From positions 1 through 56,635 of the forward strand of contig JAONJW010000015.1 of assembly GCA_028377305.1 (NCBI GenBank): a stretch of 56,635 nt of DNA. Reading direction: 5' to 3'. Below are positions 1 to 8,634 of the stretch, one piece after another. This DNA is from Prolixibacteraceae bacterium (GTDB lineage: Bacteria > Bacteroidota > Bacteroidia > Bacteroidales > Prolixibacteraceae). Positions within the stretch are counted from its first letter, which is position 1. Every line of letters starts with the position of its first letter. A program made the translations under genes and the position numbers. Under the pieces are notes generated by a model that had not been told where the DNA came from, searched no databases, and was given only the letters and a program-made list of their open reading frames with translations.

Positions 1-841
1 ACGTATCTGCGTAAACAAACGTCTCTCGGTTGAAGTGATATGATCAACATCCACCCCGAAATTATTCCTTATAGCACGACAAACCTCGTCGATGGTATAC
101 TTCTGTTTTTCATATACCCACTTTCGTAATGCTGCCACTTGGTTCACCATATCTGGCACACCACCCAAAATCACCCCACCAATATTGTGTTCGGCACCTC
201 CAGCAGCTTTATCTCTTCCTTTTCTCATACAACCTTTCAGATAAGCTGAAAAAAGAGGAGATGGAGCAGCATTCTCGTCCATCATATAGTAGACAAACAG
301 CGCCATAACCGATTGATCTACAAAGAAGTTCATATGGGTATTTAAATTTTTCATAAACTGCTCGTAAGTCTTTGGGATTGGTGTATTAGGAGACATCTTA
401 GCTCCTCGCAACAACTCGTCATTACGTTGTAGCGATGCACCACCATTCAATGCCGATTCTACTGCTATCAAACCGGTAATCATTCCAAAGGTCCAATCAG
501 ACGAACCATTCAAAATAGGCTCCCAACATCCATCAACACAATAGTCATTGGCAAGCCTTTGTGCCTCTGCACACACCTTCTCATCCTTTGGATCCTCATC
601 CTGTATCAACGCATTGTACATTGCAGGAATCATCACCTCATCATTCAATACAGAAGGATTATTTCTTGTTCTAAAGACCGAACTCGAAACACGACGAATC
701 AACTCCTTTGGACTCTGTTTATGTAGGCGTACGTAAATCCCCGGAGTAGATAAGTTGACATTCTCGAAAGCTTGAAGAATCAAGAAAGTACAGTCATTTG
801 TCGCATCCGTTCCATCAGGTTTCTTTCCTGCGATGATAATA
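1..841 (-). pseudogene. Glycyl-radical enzyme, central active-site segment in inverted orientation (partial)
   Basis: Reading the minus strand from about 841 to the window edge gives an uninterrupted frame with strong similarity to the central part of pyruvate formate-lyase-like glycyl-radical enzymes. It starts NIIIAGKKPDGTDATND, a typical GRE strand-loop, and contains DGCWEP at about 520-535. That is the GCxE-type active-site loop whose Cys forms the thiyl radical and whose Glu is a general base. It continues toward the left edge with AAGGAEHNIGG. There is no start codon, and the frame runs off the window. The C-terminal glycyl-radical domain of apparently the same enzyme lies on the plus strand from 833, so this segment is inverted relative to it. 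GCWEP is not a subfamily motif I can place, so the substrate is unknown. The GRE assignment is confident; the cause of the inversion is not. Confidence 0.72.
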
Positions 842-1456
842 TTTTGTAAGAAGTTATTCCAAAACTATACTCCACAAGAGCATTGGGTGGAGATTGCCAA
901 CTTGAGGGCATTGGCTGGGTACTATGGTTTGCCATTGGGTATGACTTATGATATAAAGATGAAGGTTACAGCAGGAATGGGTACTTTCGAGCAGTATAAC
1001 TGGAGTGGTAAGGGGTGTGCTGCTTCTGCCAATCGCTTGAATAGCATGCCAATTGCACCGAATTTTTCTTGTGTTCCAGGAACCTCCTCCGGAGGGATTC
1101 TAAATACCATGTTCTCGTTATCTAAATTCGATCTATCTCGCTTTGCTGCTGGGGTGATTACAGATGTCTGTTTTGAAGAGGAGAATTGTAGTGTAGATGT
1201 GATAGAGGAGCTGATGACCACTTTTGTAAGAAATGATGGTGGTATGATGACTGTTGCTGTTGGTTCAAGCGACCTATATGAGAAGATCTATGTGACGGCA
1301 AAAGATGCCCAACTAAAAGAGGAAGCGGAAGCTGCAATGATGTTGGCTCCTTATGCAGGGGTAAATGTGAGGATTGGTGGTTGGCAGACACCATTTGTGA
1401 CATTGCCATTGTCTCATATGGAGAATTATGTGAAACGACCTGAGAATATGAATTAA
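833..1456 (+). CDS. Glycyl-radical enzyme C-terminal domain, separated from its active-site segment
   Basis: The 207-residue frame is the C-terminal part of a glycyl-radical enzyme. It contains TAGMGTFEQY and SANRLNSMPIAPNFS, equivalent to the GVGTF...A(D/N)GR...PIA-S stretch of GREs. It ends with the radical loop VRIGGW, where Gly183 (1379-1381) corresponds to the glycine oxidised by a radical-SAM activase. A full GRE is about 750-850 residues, so this piece alone lacks the active-site Cys and cannot be catalytic. The ATG at 833 lies inside the strand-switch junction and is probably not a native start; genuine homology begins around KKLFQNYTP at about 848. No activase gene is visible in the window. 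Confidence 0.7.
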   Translation: MIIFCKKLFQNYTPQEHWVEIANLRALAGYYGLPLGMTYDIKMKVTAGMGTFEQYNWSGKGCAASANRLNSMPIAPNFSCVPGTSSGGILNTMFSLSKFDLSRFAAGVITDVCFEEENCSVDVIEELMTTFVRNDGGMMTVAVGSSDLYEKIYVTAKDAQLKEEAEAAMMLAPYAGVNVRIGGWQTPFVTLPLSHMENYVKRPENMN

Positions 1457-1466
1457 AATATAAGCA

Positions 1467-2480
1467 ATGAATAGACGTAAAATATGGGGAGTGTTCTTCT
1501 TAGTGATACTTATTGTTCTAATCTCTGATGCTTTCTTGTCTAGAGAATCGAAGCAGTCGTTAGATTCATGGAATGACACCCCTTTGAAAAAGGAAATTAT
1601 CTCTTATGTGGAGATGGCAGTGAAAAATATCCCTGTAGAGGATCGAGTGGCTGTTTTTGATTTAGATGGGACATTGGTGTGCGAAGCCCCATTATGGTTA
1701 GAGATGGAGGTGGCTATTGCAGGTTTGATGGATCAATTAGCTGAGAATGCCTCTTTAGGCAGACAACGTATTTATCAAAATGCACTTAGGTTGACAGCAA
1801 ATCCAAAGGATACTGCTGTCACAAACCACTGGGTGATAGATAATGTGAATTATTTAGATTCGATGATTTTAAACGCTTTTGATGGCATGGGGTGTGAAGC
1901 GTATGTTCAATATGCCAACAGATATCTTCATGAAAACAAAAACAAAGACTATCAGATCGAATTTAGTAAAATGTTTTATCAGCCGATGTTAGAGCTAATT
2001 GAATTGTTGAGGCAAAATGACTTTCAGATCTATATTGTCTCAGGTTCAATGCAAGGATTACTGTGGAGTATTTGTCCTGAAACTTTAGGGTTAGACCGTT
2101 CTCACCTTATTGGTACAAGACAACAACAGGTGCCTGTATATCTCGAAGAAGCTCCTACTGTTTTTCGGTTGAAGAATGCGAAGTATCTACCAAAGAATAA
2201 TAGAAATGGCAAGAGTTTGAATATATACTCTCGTATAGGAAAGATTCCTGTGATTGCGGTGGGCAATACTGTTGGTGATTTTTGTATGTTCCATTTGGCT
2301 AGTGGTAGTAAATATCCTCATATGGCAATCCTGATAAATCACGATGATGACAAACGGGAATATAAGTATCCTCCATATCATGGTGACCCAGTTAAATATT
2401 GGCAAGATTCAGTTCGTATTAATGGATGGAAACAAGCCAATATGTCTGTTGAATTTAAGGATCTGTGGATGAAGAGATGA
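1467..2480 (+). CDS. HAD-superfamily phosphatase with N-terminal membrane anchor
   Basis: This 337-residue protein carries the haloacid dehalogenase motif I, VFDLDGTL, with nucleophile Asp65 and acid/base Asp67. It also has a motif II Ser in IVSGSMQG and a motif IV-like GNTVGDF near the C-terminus. Residues about 8-22 form one hydrophobic helix, so the enzyme is probably anchored with its catalytic domain outside the cytoplasm or is exported. The long helical insertion after motif I (residues about 75-165) looks like a C1-type cap. Related exported HAD proteins act on phosphomonoesters or phosphoserine-like substrates, but the substrate here is unknown. The gene starts 10 bases after the glycyl-radical C-terminus and ends at a convergent terminator. 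Confidence 0.75.
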   Translation: MNRRKIWGVFFLVILIVLISDAFLSRESKQSLDSWNDTPLKKEIISYVEMAVKNIPVEDRVAVFDLDGTLVCEAPLWLEMEVAIAGLMDQLAENASLGRQRIYQNALRLTANPKDTAVTNHWVIDNVNYLDSMILNAFDGMGCEAYVQYANRYLHENKNKDYQIEFSKMFYQPMLELIELLRQNDFQIYIVSGSMQGLLWSICPETLGLDRSHLIGTRQQQVPVYLEEAPTVFRLKNAKYLPKNNRNGKSLNIYSRIGKIPVIAVGNTVGDFCMFHLASGSKYPHMAILINHDDDKREYKYPPYHGDPVKYWQDSVRINGWKQANMSVEFKDLWMKR

Positions 2481-2497
2481 GTTCGTTGATTTTGTGT

Positions 2498-2537
2498 AAA
2501 ATAGAAGCCATACTTTGAGAGTGTTGGCTTCTATTTT
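2498..2537. terminator. Bidirectional terminator between convergent HAD and DUF3307 genes
   Basis: A perfect 12-base inverted repeat (AAATAGAAGCCA at 2499, TGGCTTCTATTT at 2525) with a 14-base loop is followed by a T-run on the plus strand. On the minus strand it lies just after the DUF3307 stop and is also followed by T residues. It can serve both genes. Confidence 0.8.
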
Positions 2538-3262
2538 TTTATTCCTATCACATTGGTTAGAAAGATACCAATGATGAAAGTTATGGTAAAGCTAAGAAGG
2601 GTCCCTAGAAGGATATATTCTGTGTATTTTCGAGATTGGGATTGTTGAATAGGGTTTAGTCGAAGAATTGATTTGGCTGCGAAGATAAACCCGATGGCAC
2701 TGTATTGATTTAATAGTATGAGGGTAAGGGTGAGAAAACGTTCCATATAGCCAATCCATTTCCCTGCTTGATTCAGACTCTCATTTTTTGTTTGATCGCT
2801 CTCTATTTCACTTCGCCATTTATTGGTTAAGACCTTGATGAGTATTCCAGAAGGCCACAGGATCATTGTGTAGGCTGTGATGATTCCAATAGTTCTTGTT
2901 TGATGGGTGAGCAATACGATTTGTTCATAGAATAGTTGCCATTGATCTTTAATAAAAAGGGTCACCATGATTAGGGATAGAATATGAAGCATCTGATCTA
3001 CTAAAAAAAGCACTTCTGCTTTTCCTCTTTGGCACACTTTCCATAAGTCTATTGTGGTGTGGAAAATCATTATAACAGGAATAATATAAAATAGATTCCA
3101 TTGGGCCACAAAGAGGTAGGACAGGAGACCTGCAATAGCTCCATGAAGATAGAGGTAGGGAGACTTGTAGGTTCGAGATTGTCTATTCTCTACCCACTTA
3201 TTAGGTTGTAGAATGAAGTCGGTGAACAGATGTGCTAGTAGAAGCTTTAGAAATAGAAGCAT
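2531..3262 (-). CDS. DUF3307 family integral membrane protein
   Basis: The protein of about 243 residues has several predicted membrane helices. Its N-terminus, LLLAHLFTDFILQP, has the conserved H-x(2-3)-D pattern of DUF3307 proteins, which have no established function. I chose the ATG at 3262 rather than the in-frame ATG at 3331. The extra 23 residues would overlap the upstream gene, are not hydrophobic, and look out of frame with the family, whereas MLLFLKLLLAH is a typical family start. The stop of the upstream satD-like gene is 2 bases away, so the two are almost certainly co-transcribed and probably work together. DUF3307 and SatD-like genes are often neighbours in Bacteroidota, from my general knowledge. 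Confidence 0.8.
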   Translation of the reverse strand: MLLFLKLLLAHLFTDFILQPNKWVENRQSRTYKSPYLYLHGAIAGLLSYLFVAQWNLFYIIPVIMIFHTTIDLWKVCQRGKAEVLFLVDQMLHILSLIMVTLFIKDQWQLFYEQIVLLTHQTRTIGIITAYTMILWPSGILIKVLTNKWRSEIESDQTKNESLNQAGKWIGYMERFLTLTLILLNQYSAIGFIFAAKSILRLNPIQQSQSRKYTEYILLGTLLSFTITFIIGIFLTNVIGIKK

Positions 3263-3264
3263 GG

Positions 3265-3927
3265 TTATTCTGTTTTGAGTTTGTTTGCCAAATGGTTGAA
3301 ATGGTTCAACATCATTTGTGTTGCATCCCAATTGGCTGCTTTCTTTCTTTGGTTTACTGCCGATTGTGATATGTTGAGTTTTTTAGCCGTTTTAGCTTCT
3401 GTAAAACCCTGTAGAAGATAGTATACTGTTTCAGCTGCATTTTTAGTCCAGCGATCAATGATGGTTTCTAAAAGCTTTAGTTCTGTTTTTAGTTCGCGAT
3501 TGATATGCTTGTTTGGAGTATGAATGATAAGCTTTTGATCTAACTGTTTCATCTTTTCTAAGTTTCTTCCTGAAAGTTGCAAGGCCTGTCCATCAGATAG
3601 TGCTAGGGTGTGATGAAGAAAGTCTATTGAACCGACTCCGATAGATATACGAGCATCGATATGACTAAATTGATCATCATTAGATTCATTGGGATAGCTT
3701 GTTTTTTTGAAAATGGTTTTGAGTTGAAGTGCAATATTTAATGCCAAATCGATATCCGTAAAGAGACACTGAAACCCATCTCCTCGAATAAACTCAAAAG
3801 GGAAATGTAGATCATATTTTTGGGAAATATGATCTAATTCGTGTTGTAATATGGGAAATAAATTTGCTCTATTTTCTTTATTCAACTTATTAGAGTCGAT
3901 CAAATCACCTGTTAATGCTACATACAT
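3265..3927 (-). CDS. SatD family protein
   Basis: This 220-residue soluble protein begins MYVALTGDLIDSNKL, the start typical of SatD-like proteins. It contains FIRGDGFQCLF, which resembles the GD-containing core of nucleotide-cyclase-like folds, and a C-terminal helix-turn-helix-like stretch (TAKKLNISQSAVNQRKK, residues about 180-200). SatD was named in Streptococcus from an acid-tolerance locus, and its biochemical activity is unresolved. The HTH-like end suggests DNA binding or response to a signal. It is first in a two-gene unit with DUF3307 and is transcribed away from zupT. The intervening region carries three tandem dyads that could be an operator. Confidence 0.72.
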   Translation of the reverse strand: MYVALTGDLIDSNKLNKENRANLFPILQHELDHISQKYDLHFPFEFIRGDGFQCLFTDIDLALNIALQLKTIFKKTSYPNESNDDQFSHIDARISIGVGSIDFLHHTLALSDGQALQLSGRNLEKMKQLDQKLIIHTPNKHINRELKTELKLLETIIDRWTKNAAETVYYLLQGFTEAKTAKKLNISQSAVNQRKKAANWDATQMMLNHFNHLANKLKTE

Positions 3928-3985
3928 GCGCTTTGTTTTTCTTTAAAGATAGGAAAATGAATAGGGATTTCCTACAATTTCAACC

Positions 3986-4075
3986 TCAAATTATAAGGTT
4001 GTAGCCTTATAATTGGTGATTATAAGGTTGTAGCCTTATAATTGATGATTATAAGGTTGTAGCCTTATAATTTGA
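3986..4075. repeat. Three tandem 29-bp units, each a hairpin dyad, between divergent genes
   Basis: A 24-base palindromic element (ATTATAAGG, loop TTGTAG, CCTTATAAT) occurs exactly three times at 3990-4013, 4019-4042 and 4048-4071, separated by 5-base spacers TGGTG and TGATG. The outer flanks CTCAA (3986) and TTGAG (ending 4075) are also complementary, so the whole array can fold as one large dyad. It lies about 60 bases upstream of the satD start and about 265 upstream of zupT. A multimeric operator, a bidirectional terminator-like element or a short interspersed repeat are all possible. Confidence 0.85.
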
Positions 4076-4278
4076 GATGTCAGGACTCTATATAGCCTGG
4101 GTTTTTTATAATAATAAAAGTTTTACTTATACCGTAAACCAATTGGATGGTAGCCTGTTTTAGTAAATAGTTATATCATATTAAGTTAGAATGAGATCAA
4201 GTTTATAGGGCGTAATATGAAAAGTTAGCTTAATAGTTTCTTAATTATATTTAGTCTAGATAAGCTGGTTCGAATGAA

Positions 4279-4286
4279 TAATTTTG
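4279..4286 (+). promoter_or_regulatory. Possible Bacteroidota -7 box for zupT
   Basis: TAATTTTG fits the TAnnTTTG consensus of the primary Bacteroidota sigma factor and lies about 50 bases before the zupT start. No clear TTG sits at the expected -33 position, so support is partial. Confidence 0.4.
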
Positions 4287-4337
4287 CGTAATTTGTACTA
4301 ACAAATATAAAGAGCAAATAATAATATAGATTAATAT

Positions 4338-5162
4338 ATGGAATGGAATAGTAATTTTATGATGGCTTTTGGGCTGACTCTGTTTGCTGGATTGTCGACA
4401 GGTATTGGTAGTTTGATTGCGTTTGTTTCGAAGCAGACAAATACAAAATTGTTGTCGGTAGCACTAGGATTTTCAGCTGGAGTCATGATTTATGTCTCTT
4501 TTGTCGAGATTTTACCAGAGGGTATGCACTCTTTACAAGCACACTATACAGATAAACAAGGAGAGGTGTATAGCGTTTTAGCATTCTTTGGTGGCATTCT
4601 GATTATTGGATTGATTGATAAGCTGATTCCGAGTTTTGAAAACCCACATGAGATTAAGAAGGTTGAGGAGATGGATGATGCTTCAAAAGCTAAGGACTTT
4701 AGAAAGCTTTATCGTATGGGGATCATGACTGCTTTGGCTGTTGGGATACATAATTTTCCGGAGGGAATGGCAACATTTATATCAGCTTTAAATGATCCTT
4801 CTTTAGGTGTTGCGATTGCTGTTGCGATTGCGATTCACAATATTCCTGAGGGAATTGCAGTCAGTGTCCCAATTTACTATGCAACAAAGAGTAGAAGTAA
4901 AGCATTTTGGTTATCGTTTTTATCTGGATTGGCAGAGCCTATTGGAGCATTGATCGGTTACTTATTAATTGTCCCTTTTGTTAATGCCGAGAATTTAGAG
5001 GTGGTGATGGGAATAATATTGAGTGCTATTGCGGGGGTTATGGTCTTTATTTCTTTGGATGAGCTATTACCAACAGCCGAAGAGTATGGGGAACATCACC
5101 TATCGATCTACGGATTAATTGGAGGTATGGCAGTAATGGCGGTGAGTCTAATATTATTTTAA
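4338..5162 (+). CDS. zupT: ZIP-family zinc/metal transporter ZupT
   Basis: This 274-residue membrane protein has the ZIP-family signature in helices 4 and 5: [10 protein letters not shown] (residues about 137-146) and [10 protein letters not shown] about 30 residues later. Their His, Asn, Pro and Glu side chains form the binuclear metal site. Eight hydrophobic helices and a short charged cytoplasmic loop ([11 protein letters not shown] region) match bacterial ZupT. The protein imports Zn2+ and other divalent metals down their gradient across the inner membrane. Length is as expected for the family. It is a single-gene unit with a strong convergent terminator behind it. Confidence 0.93.
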   Translation: MEWNSNFMMAFGLTLFAGLSTGIGSLIAFVSKQTNTKLLSVALGFSAGVMIYVSFVEILPEGMHSLQAHYTDKQGEVYSVLAFFGGILIIGLIDKLIPSFENPHEIKKVEEMDDASKAKDFRKLYRMGIMTALAVGIHNFPEGMATFISALNDPSLGVAIAVAIAIHNIPEGIAVSVPIYYATKSRSKAFWLSFLSGLAEPIGALIGYLLIVPFVNAENLEVVMGIILSAIAGVMVFISLDELLPTAEEYGEHHLSIYGLIGGMAVMAVSLILF

Positions 5163-5169
5163 AGAGAGA

Positions 5170-5223
5170 CAATCATAGAAGAGAGATGATCTAATTGTGT
5201 AGGTTGTCTCTCTTCTATGATTG
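5170..5223. terminator. Bidirectional terminator between zupT and hemG
   Basis: A perfect 17-base inverted repeat (5170-5186 and 5207-5223) with a 20-base loop sits between the two convergent stop codons. Confidence 0.75.
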
Positions 5224-5234
5224 ATTGGATTCGA

Positions 5235-6605
5235 TTAAATCATTTTATTGGCGTTCTTCTCTGCGTTGTTGATGCAGTCTGAAACACTGTTTCCCCCGAC
5301 AAAGTTTCCAGAGATAATAAAGTTCTGATATTGGGTGTGGAATTTATCCAACGCCGCTTTAAAATCCATATATCCTAGATTATATTGTGGGATTGCTTTT
5401 TCGTATAGTTTAAAACATTTGGTTTTAGGCTCTCCTTCGATATCCATAATTTCAGCAAACTGTTTTGTGGCTTGTGATACCCATAGGTTTAAATCACTTT
5501 GCAGCATCTCCTCATGATCTCTACTACCTCCAAGATATAATGTAAAGGATGCATGATCCTTTGGGGCACGATGATCAAAGATGGTACTGCTCCACAGTGC
5601 TCCTAAAAAATTAAGTTTGGCTTTTTGTGGTACTAAGAATCCAAAACTGTCGAGCATTCTGCCTATTTGCTCTTTGTTGTATCCTAGAGTTAGTGTAGCT
5701 ACTGGTGGATAGAATATTTGATTTAGTTCTGTGCTTAAGCTCGGATCGATATTTTGAATTAGTGATGCTAACTTATAGGCGGGGATGGTGGATAACACTT
5801 TTTTTGCGTTAATGGTATGATTCTCACCATCTTTGATATAAGTGATTTGATATCCTTCACCTTCTACTGAGATATGGGTTACTTCACTTTTTAAGAATAG
5901 TTGGGGAGAGAGTTTTTTTGCAATAGCCTTGGGTAACTGATTCATACCCTTTTGAAACGACATGATATTTCTTGATGGTTTGAATGCCCCTTGTTTATAG
6001 GCTTTACGTTTATCTTTTATGGTATGGTAAGAGCCAATAAGTACAGATCCATGTCGGGTTTCCATCGCTGCCATTTCAGGATATGCTGCGAGCATACTTA
6101 AATCTTTTGGATCCCCGGCATAAACACCTGCTACGAGTGGGTTTAATGTGTAGTCGAGAAATTCTTGTCCAAAACGTCGTACTACAAAGTCTGCCATGCT
6201 TTCATCTGTGCCACTTTTTCTAGCTTTAACAAAAGGTTCCTTAAGTACTCTTAGTTTAGTTTTGAAAGAGAGTAATTTGGTGAATACGTATGATAATGGA
6301 TTATCTAAGGCGTGGATTTGATTATCACGATAAAGATACTTTTTAGAAGCATTTTTGTTGGCCACTATCAACTGATCGGTTAATCCTGCCCAGTTGTATA
6401 GTTTTTGAAATGATTCGTATTTCTCAACGGTAGAGTTCGCTGCAAAATCGAAAGTGTAGCCATCTATTTCTTTGGAGGATAAAACGCCTCCTACTTTATC
6501 TCGTTTTTCTAGGATGAGTGTATTTTTACCTTGTGCTTCAAGAAAAGCAGCTGTAGACAATCCAGAGATTCCTGCACCAAGAATCACTATCTCATATGAA
6601 TCCAT
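5235..6605 (-). CDS. hemG: Protoporphyrinogen oxidase (HemY-type, FAD-dependent)
   Basis: The 456-residue flavoprotein starts with an FAD-binding Rossmann motif, VILGAGISGLSTAAFLE (residues about 7-23), and has the family-specific stretch NPLVAGVYAGDPKDLSM around residue 155. It ends with the second FAD contact, ISGNFVGGNSVSDCI. This pattern and length match HemY-type protoporphyrinogen oxidase, which oxidises protoporphyrinogen IX (or coproporphyrinogen III in some lineages) in haem synthesis. Haem is needed by the cytochrome bd oxidase encoded nearby at 7301-9663. The symbol follows common Bacteroidota usage; hemY is equally used. It is a monocistronic gene. Confidence 0.9.
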   Translation of the reverse strand: MDSYEIVILGAGISGLSTAAFLEAQGKNTLILEKRDKVGGVLSSKEIDGYTFDFAANSTVEKYESFQKLYNWAGLTDQLIVANKNASKKYLYRDNQIHALDNPLSYVFTKLLSFKTKLRVLKEPFVKARKSGTDESMADFVVRRFGQEFLDYTLNPLVAGVYAGDPKDLSMLAAYPEMAAMETRHGSVLIGSYHTIKDKRKAYKQGAFKPSRNIMSFQKGMNQLPKAIAKKLSPQLFLKSEVTHISVEGEGYQITYIKDGENHTINAKKVLSTIPAYKLASLIQNIDPSLSTELNQIFYPPVATLTLGYNKEQIGRMLDSFGFLVPQKAKLNFLGALWSSTIFDHRAPKDHASFTLYLGGSRDHEEMLQSDLNLWVSQATKQFAEIMDIEGEPKTKCFKLYEKAIPQYNLGYMDFKAALDKFHTQYQNFIISGNFVGGNSVSDCINNAEKNANKMI

Positions 6606-6723
6606 TAGTTCTTTTTACATTGAATGATGAACTACAAATATAATGGAACTGAATTGAAAAATGGAAGTTTTGGGGATTTATTTCGAAAGGAGGAAAGAGG
6701 TATTTTATAGAATATTTTGATAT

Positions 6724-6769
6724 TTATCTCCTCTTTCAAACATCTTGTGAAAGAGGAAAGAGGAGATAA
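6724..6769 (-). terminator. Terminator of the DUF2147 gene
   Basis: A 14-base inverted repeat (TTATCTCCTCTTTC at 6724, GAAAGAGGAGATAA at 6756) lies 11 bases beyond the stop codon of the minus-strand gene. Confidence 0.65.
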
Positions 6770-6779
6770 TAAGAGTTGA

Positions 6780-7202
6780 TTATTTTTTTCTAACCCATGT
6801 TTGTGTCCTGAAGAAGAATCCAATGTATCCACGTACTTGTAGTTTGCCGTCTTCTACCCAAAGTTTAACATCGTAAGTTTTTCCGTTTTCAGGATCTAGT
6901 ATCCCGTCGTCTTTAACCCATACGTCGTCGTCTAGTGTCAATCCATCAACAATAACCATTCCTTTTACTGGTTGGTTATATCGTTTCCCTTTACACTCTT
7001 CGCAAAGTGGGTTGTAGTTAGGGTTCGGATCATAGAACCCAATGACTTTACCGTATAGTTTCCCGTCTTTGATGGTGATTTCGACGTCAGATTTAGGCTT
7101 GTTTGTTTTGTCATCAATGGTTTGCCATACTCCCGTGATGTCTTGAGCCATATTAGGAAGTGTAAAAAAAATGCAGATTAGAGCAATCAAAAGTCTTTTC
7201 AT
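6780..7202 (-). CDS. DUF2147 family secreted protein
   Basis: The 140-residue protein has a classical signal peptide (MKRLLIALICIFFTLPNMAQ). A mature domain begins DITGVWQTIDDKTNKPKS and ends with IGFFFRTQTWVRK, both hallmarks of the DUF2147 family of small periplasmic beta proteins. The family binds no known ligand, and its members are common in Bacteroidota and Proteobacteria. A CEEC motif (residues about 81-84) could bind metal or form a disulfide. It is divergent from cydA and separated from it by about 100 bases, so the two may share regulation, though no operator is visible. Confidence 0.82.
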   Translation of the reverse strand: MKRLLIALICIFFTLPNMAQDITGVWQTIDDKTNKPKSDVEITIKDGKLYGKVIGFYDPNPNYNPLCEECKGKRYNQPVKGMVIVDGLTLDDDVWVKDDGILDPENGKTYDVKLWVEDGKLQVRGYIGFFFRTQTWVRKK

Positions 7203-7300
7203 CTGAGATGTTTCTTTTGGTTAATATTTTGAATTTCAAAACAAATAAACAAAAAATCTTTTGGGATGTTCTAATTTATATAAATAAAAATCTAACAACT

Positions 7301-8626
7301 ATGAGTGTGGAATTGCTTTCCCGGATTCAATTTGCAATGACAATTTCTTTCCATTATGTTTTCCCTCCACTGTCTATTGGCTTAGGGATGTTAATGTTCT
7401 TTTTTGAGTTAATTTATGTTCGTACAAACAACGTTTTGTACTATAACCTTGCCCGTTTTTGGTCAAAGATATTTGCTATTATATTTGGAATGGGGGTGGC
7501 AACAGGGGTTGTAATGGAATTCCAGTTTGGAACCAACTGGGCAAACTATTCTCGTTATATTGGAGATGTGATGGGGAGTGTTCTTGCCGCAGAGGGTCTT
7601 CTGGCTTTTATGGTAGAGGCTGGATTCTTAAGTATTGTACTCCTTGGATGGGACCGTGTGAGTAAGAAATTTCATCTGTTTTCTACTTTTCTTGTATGGT
7701 TAGGATCGATGTTCTCTGCTTTGTGGATTGTTATTGTCAATTCTTGGCAACAGACTCCTGCTGGGTATCATATCGTACAGAGGGCTGATGGGAGTTATAG
7801 AGCAGAAGTATCTGATTATATGGAAATGATATTTAATCCATCAAGTATGGATCGTTTTCTTCATGTGATTCTCTCCTCTTTACTCTGTGGTCTTTTTCTT
7901 GTTATCTCTATTCATGCGTATTACATTTTAAGGAAGAAATATATTAAGTCCTCTTTGCTAGCAATCAGAACGGCATCTATGAGTGGACTAGTTTTAATTA
8001 TTCTACAAATAGCTTCTGGTCATCAATCGGCATTAATTGTGGCAGAATATCAACCAGAAAAATTGGCTTCCTATGAAGGTCATTTTGATTCAAATAAACC
8101 TGGAAATCTCTATCTGTTTGGATGGGTGAATCAAGAGCAAAAAACAACCAAAGGAATATATATCCCCAAGATGCTATCATTTATGATCTCGGCTGACCCT
8201 GATATGAAATTGATTGGGCTAAACGATTTTAAAGAGGAAGATCTGCCTCCAGTAAATATTGTTTTCCAAACCTATCATGCCATGGTAGCATTAGGTATGG
8301 CAATGTTAGGGTTGTTGGGTTTGCTTGTTTTTTCATTTAAGAATAGATGGCTACTTAAGAATAAGTGGTTTCAACTGGTTAGTAGTGTCAGTGTCTTGAT
8401 GCCACTATTAGCTGTTCAATTAGGCTGGTTTAGTGCAGAGATAGGACGCCAACCATGGATTGTTTATCATTTGATGAGGACTAAGGATGGTGTCTCTACC
8501 AACTTATCAGCTTATGATCTTTGGTTCTCTATCATAGGTTTTGGAATTATCTATATATTCCTAACAGGTTTGTTCTTTTTTACGGTTAGAAGGCAAGTGG
8601 TGGCCGGAATTAAAAAATATAAATAA
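7301..8626 (+). CDS. cydA: Cytochrome bd ubiquinol/menaquinol oxidase subunit I
   Basis: This subunit oxidises menaquinol and reduces oxygen to water at high affinity. The start chosen is ATG 7301 (MSVELLSRIQFAMTISFHY); an in-frame ATG at 7208 would add a non-conserved 31-residue tail. His18 is the conserved haem ligand equivalent to His19 of E. coli. The haem b595/quinol region and GRQPWIVYHLMRT near residue 380 are intact. At 441 residues it is shorter than E. coli CydA, which points to a short Q-loop form. cydB follows after 8 bases, so they form one operon. No small CydX-like gene was recognised downstream. Confidence 0.95.
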   Translation: MSVELLSRIQFAMTISFHYVFPPLSIGLGMLMFFFELIYVRTNNVLYYNLARFWSKIFAIIFGMGVATGVVMEFQFGTNWANYSRYIGDVMGSVLAAEGLLAFMVEAGFLSIVLLGWDRVSKKFHLFSTFLVWLGSMFSALWIVIVNSWQQTPAGYHIVQRADGSYRAEVSDYMEMIFNPSSMDRFLHVILSSLLCGLFLVISIHAYYILRKKYIKSSLLAIRTASMSGLVLIILQIASGHQSALIVAEYQPEKLASYEGHFDSNKPGNLYLFGWVNQEQKTTKGIYIPKMLSFMISADPDMKLIGLNDFKEEDLPPVNIVFQTYHAMVALGMAMLGLLGLLVFSFKNRWLLKNKWFQLVSSVSVLMPLLAVQLGWFSAEIGRQPWIVYHLMRTKDGVSTNLSAYDLWFSIIGFGIIYIFLTGLFFFTVRRQVVAGIKKYK

Positions 8627-8634
8627 GTGTAGCT

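Noticed and set aside
833-1456. A separate standalone small glycyl-radical protein (GrcA-like)
   Set aside because: GrcA is about 127 residues with a PFL-like C-terminus. This segment begins within a longer GRE domain and pairs with the inverted active-site piece, so a split gene is the simpler view.
3986-4075. A small CRISPR array, suggested by evenly spaced 24-base repeats
   Set aside because: Spacers are only 5 bases and nearly identical (TGGTG, TGATG), and no cas gene is near.
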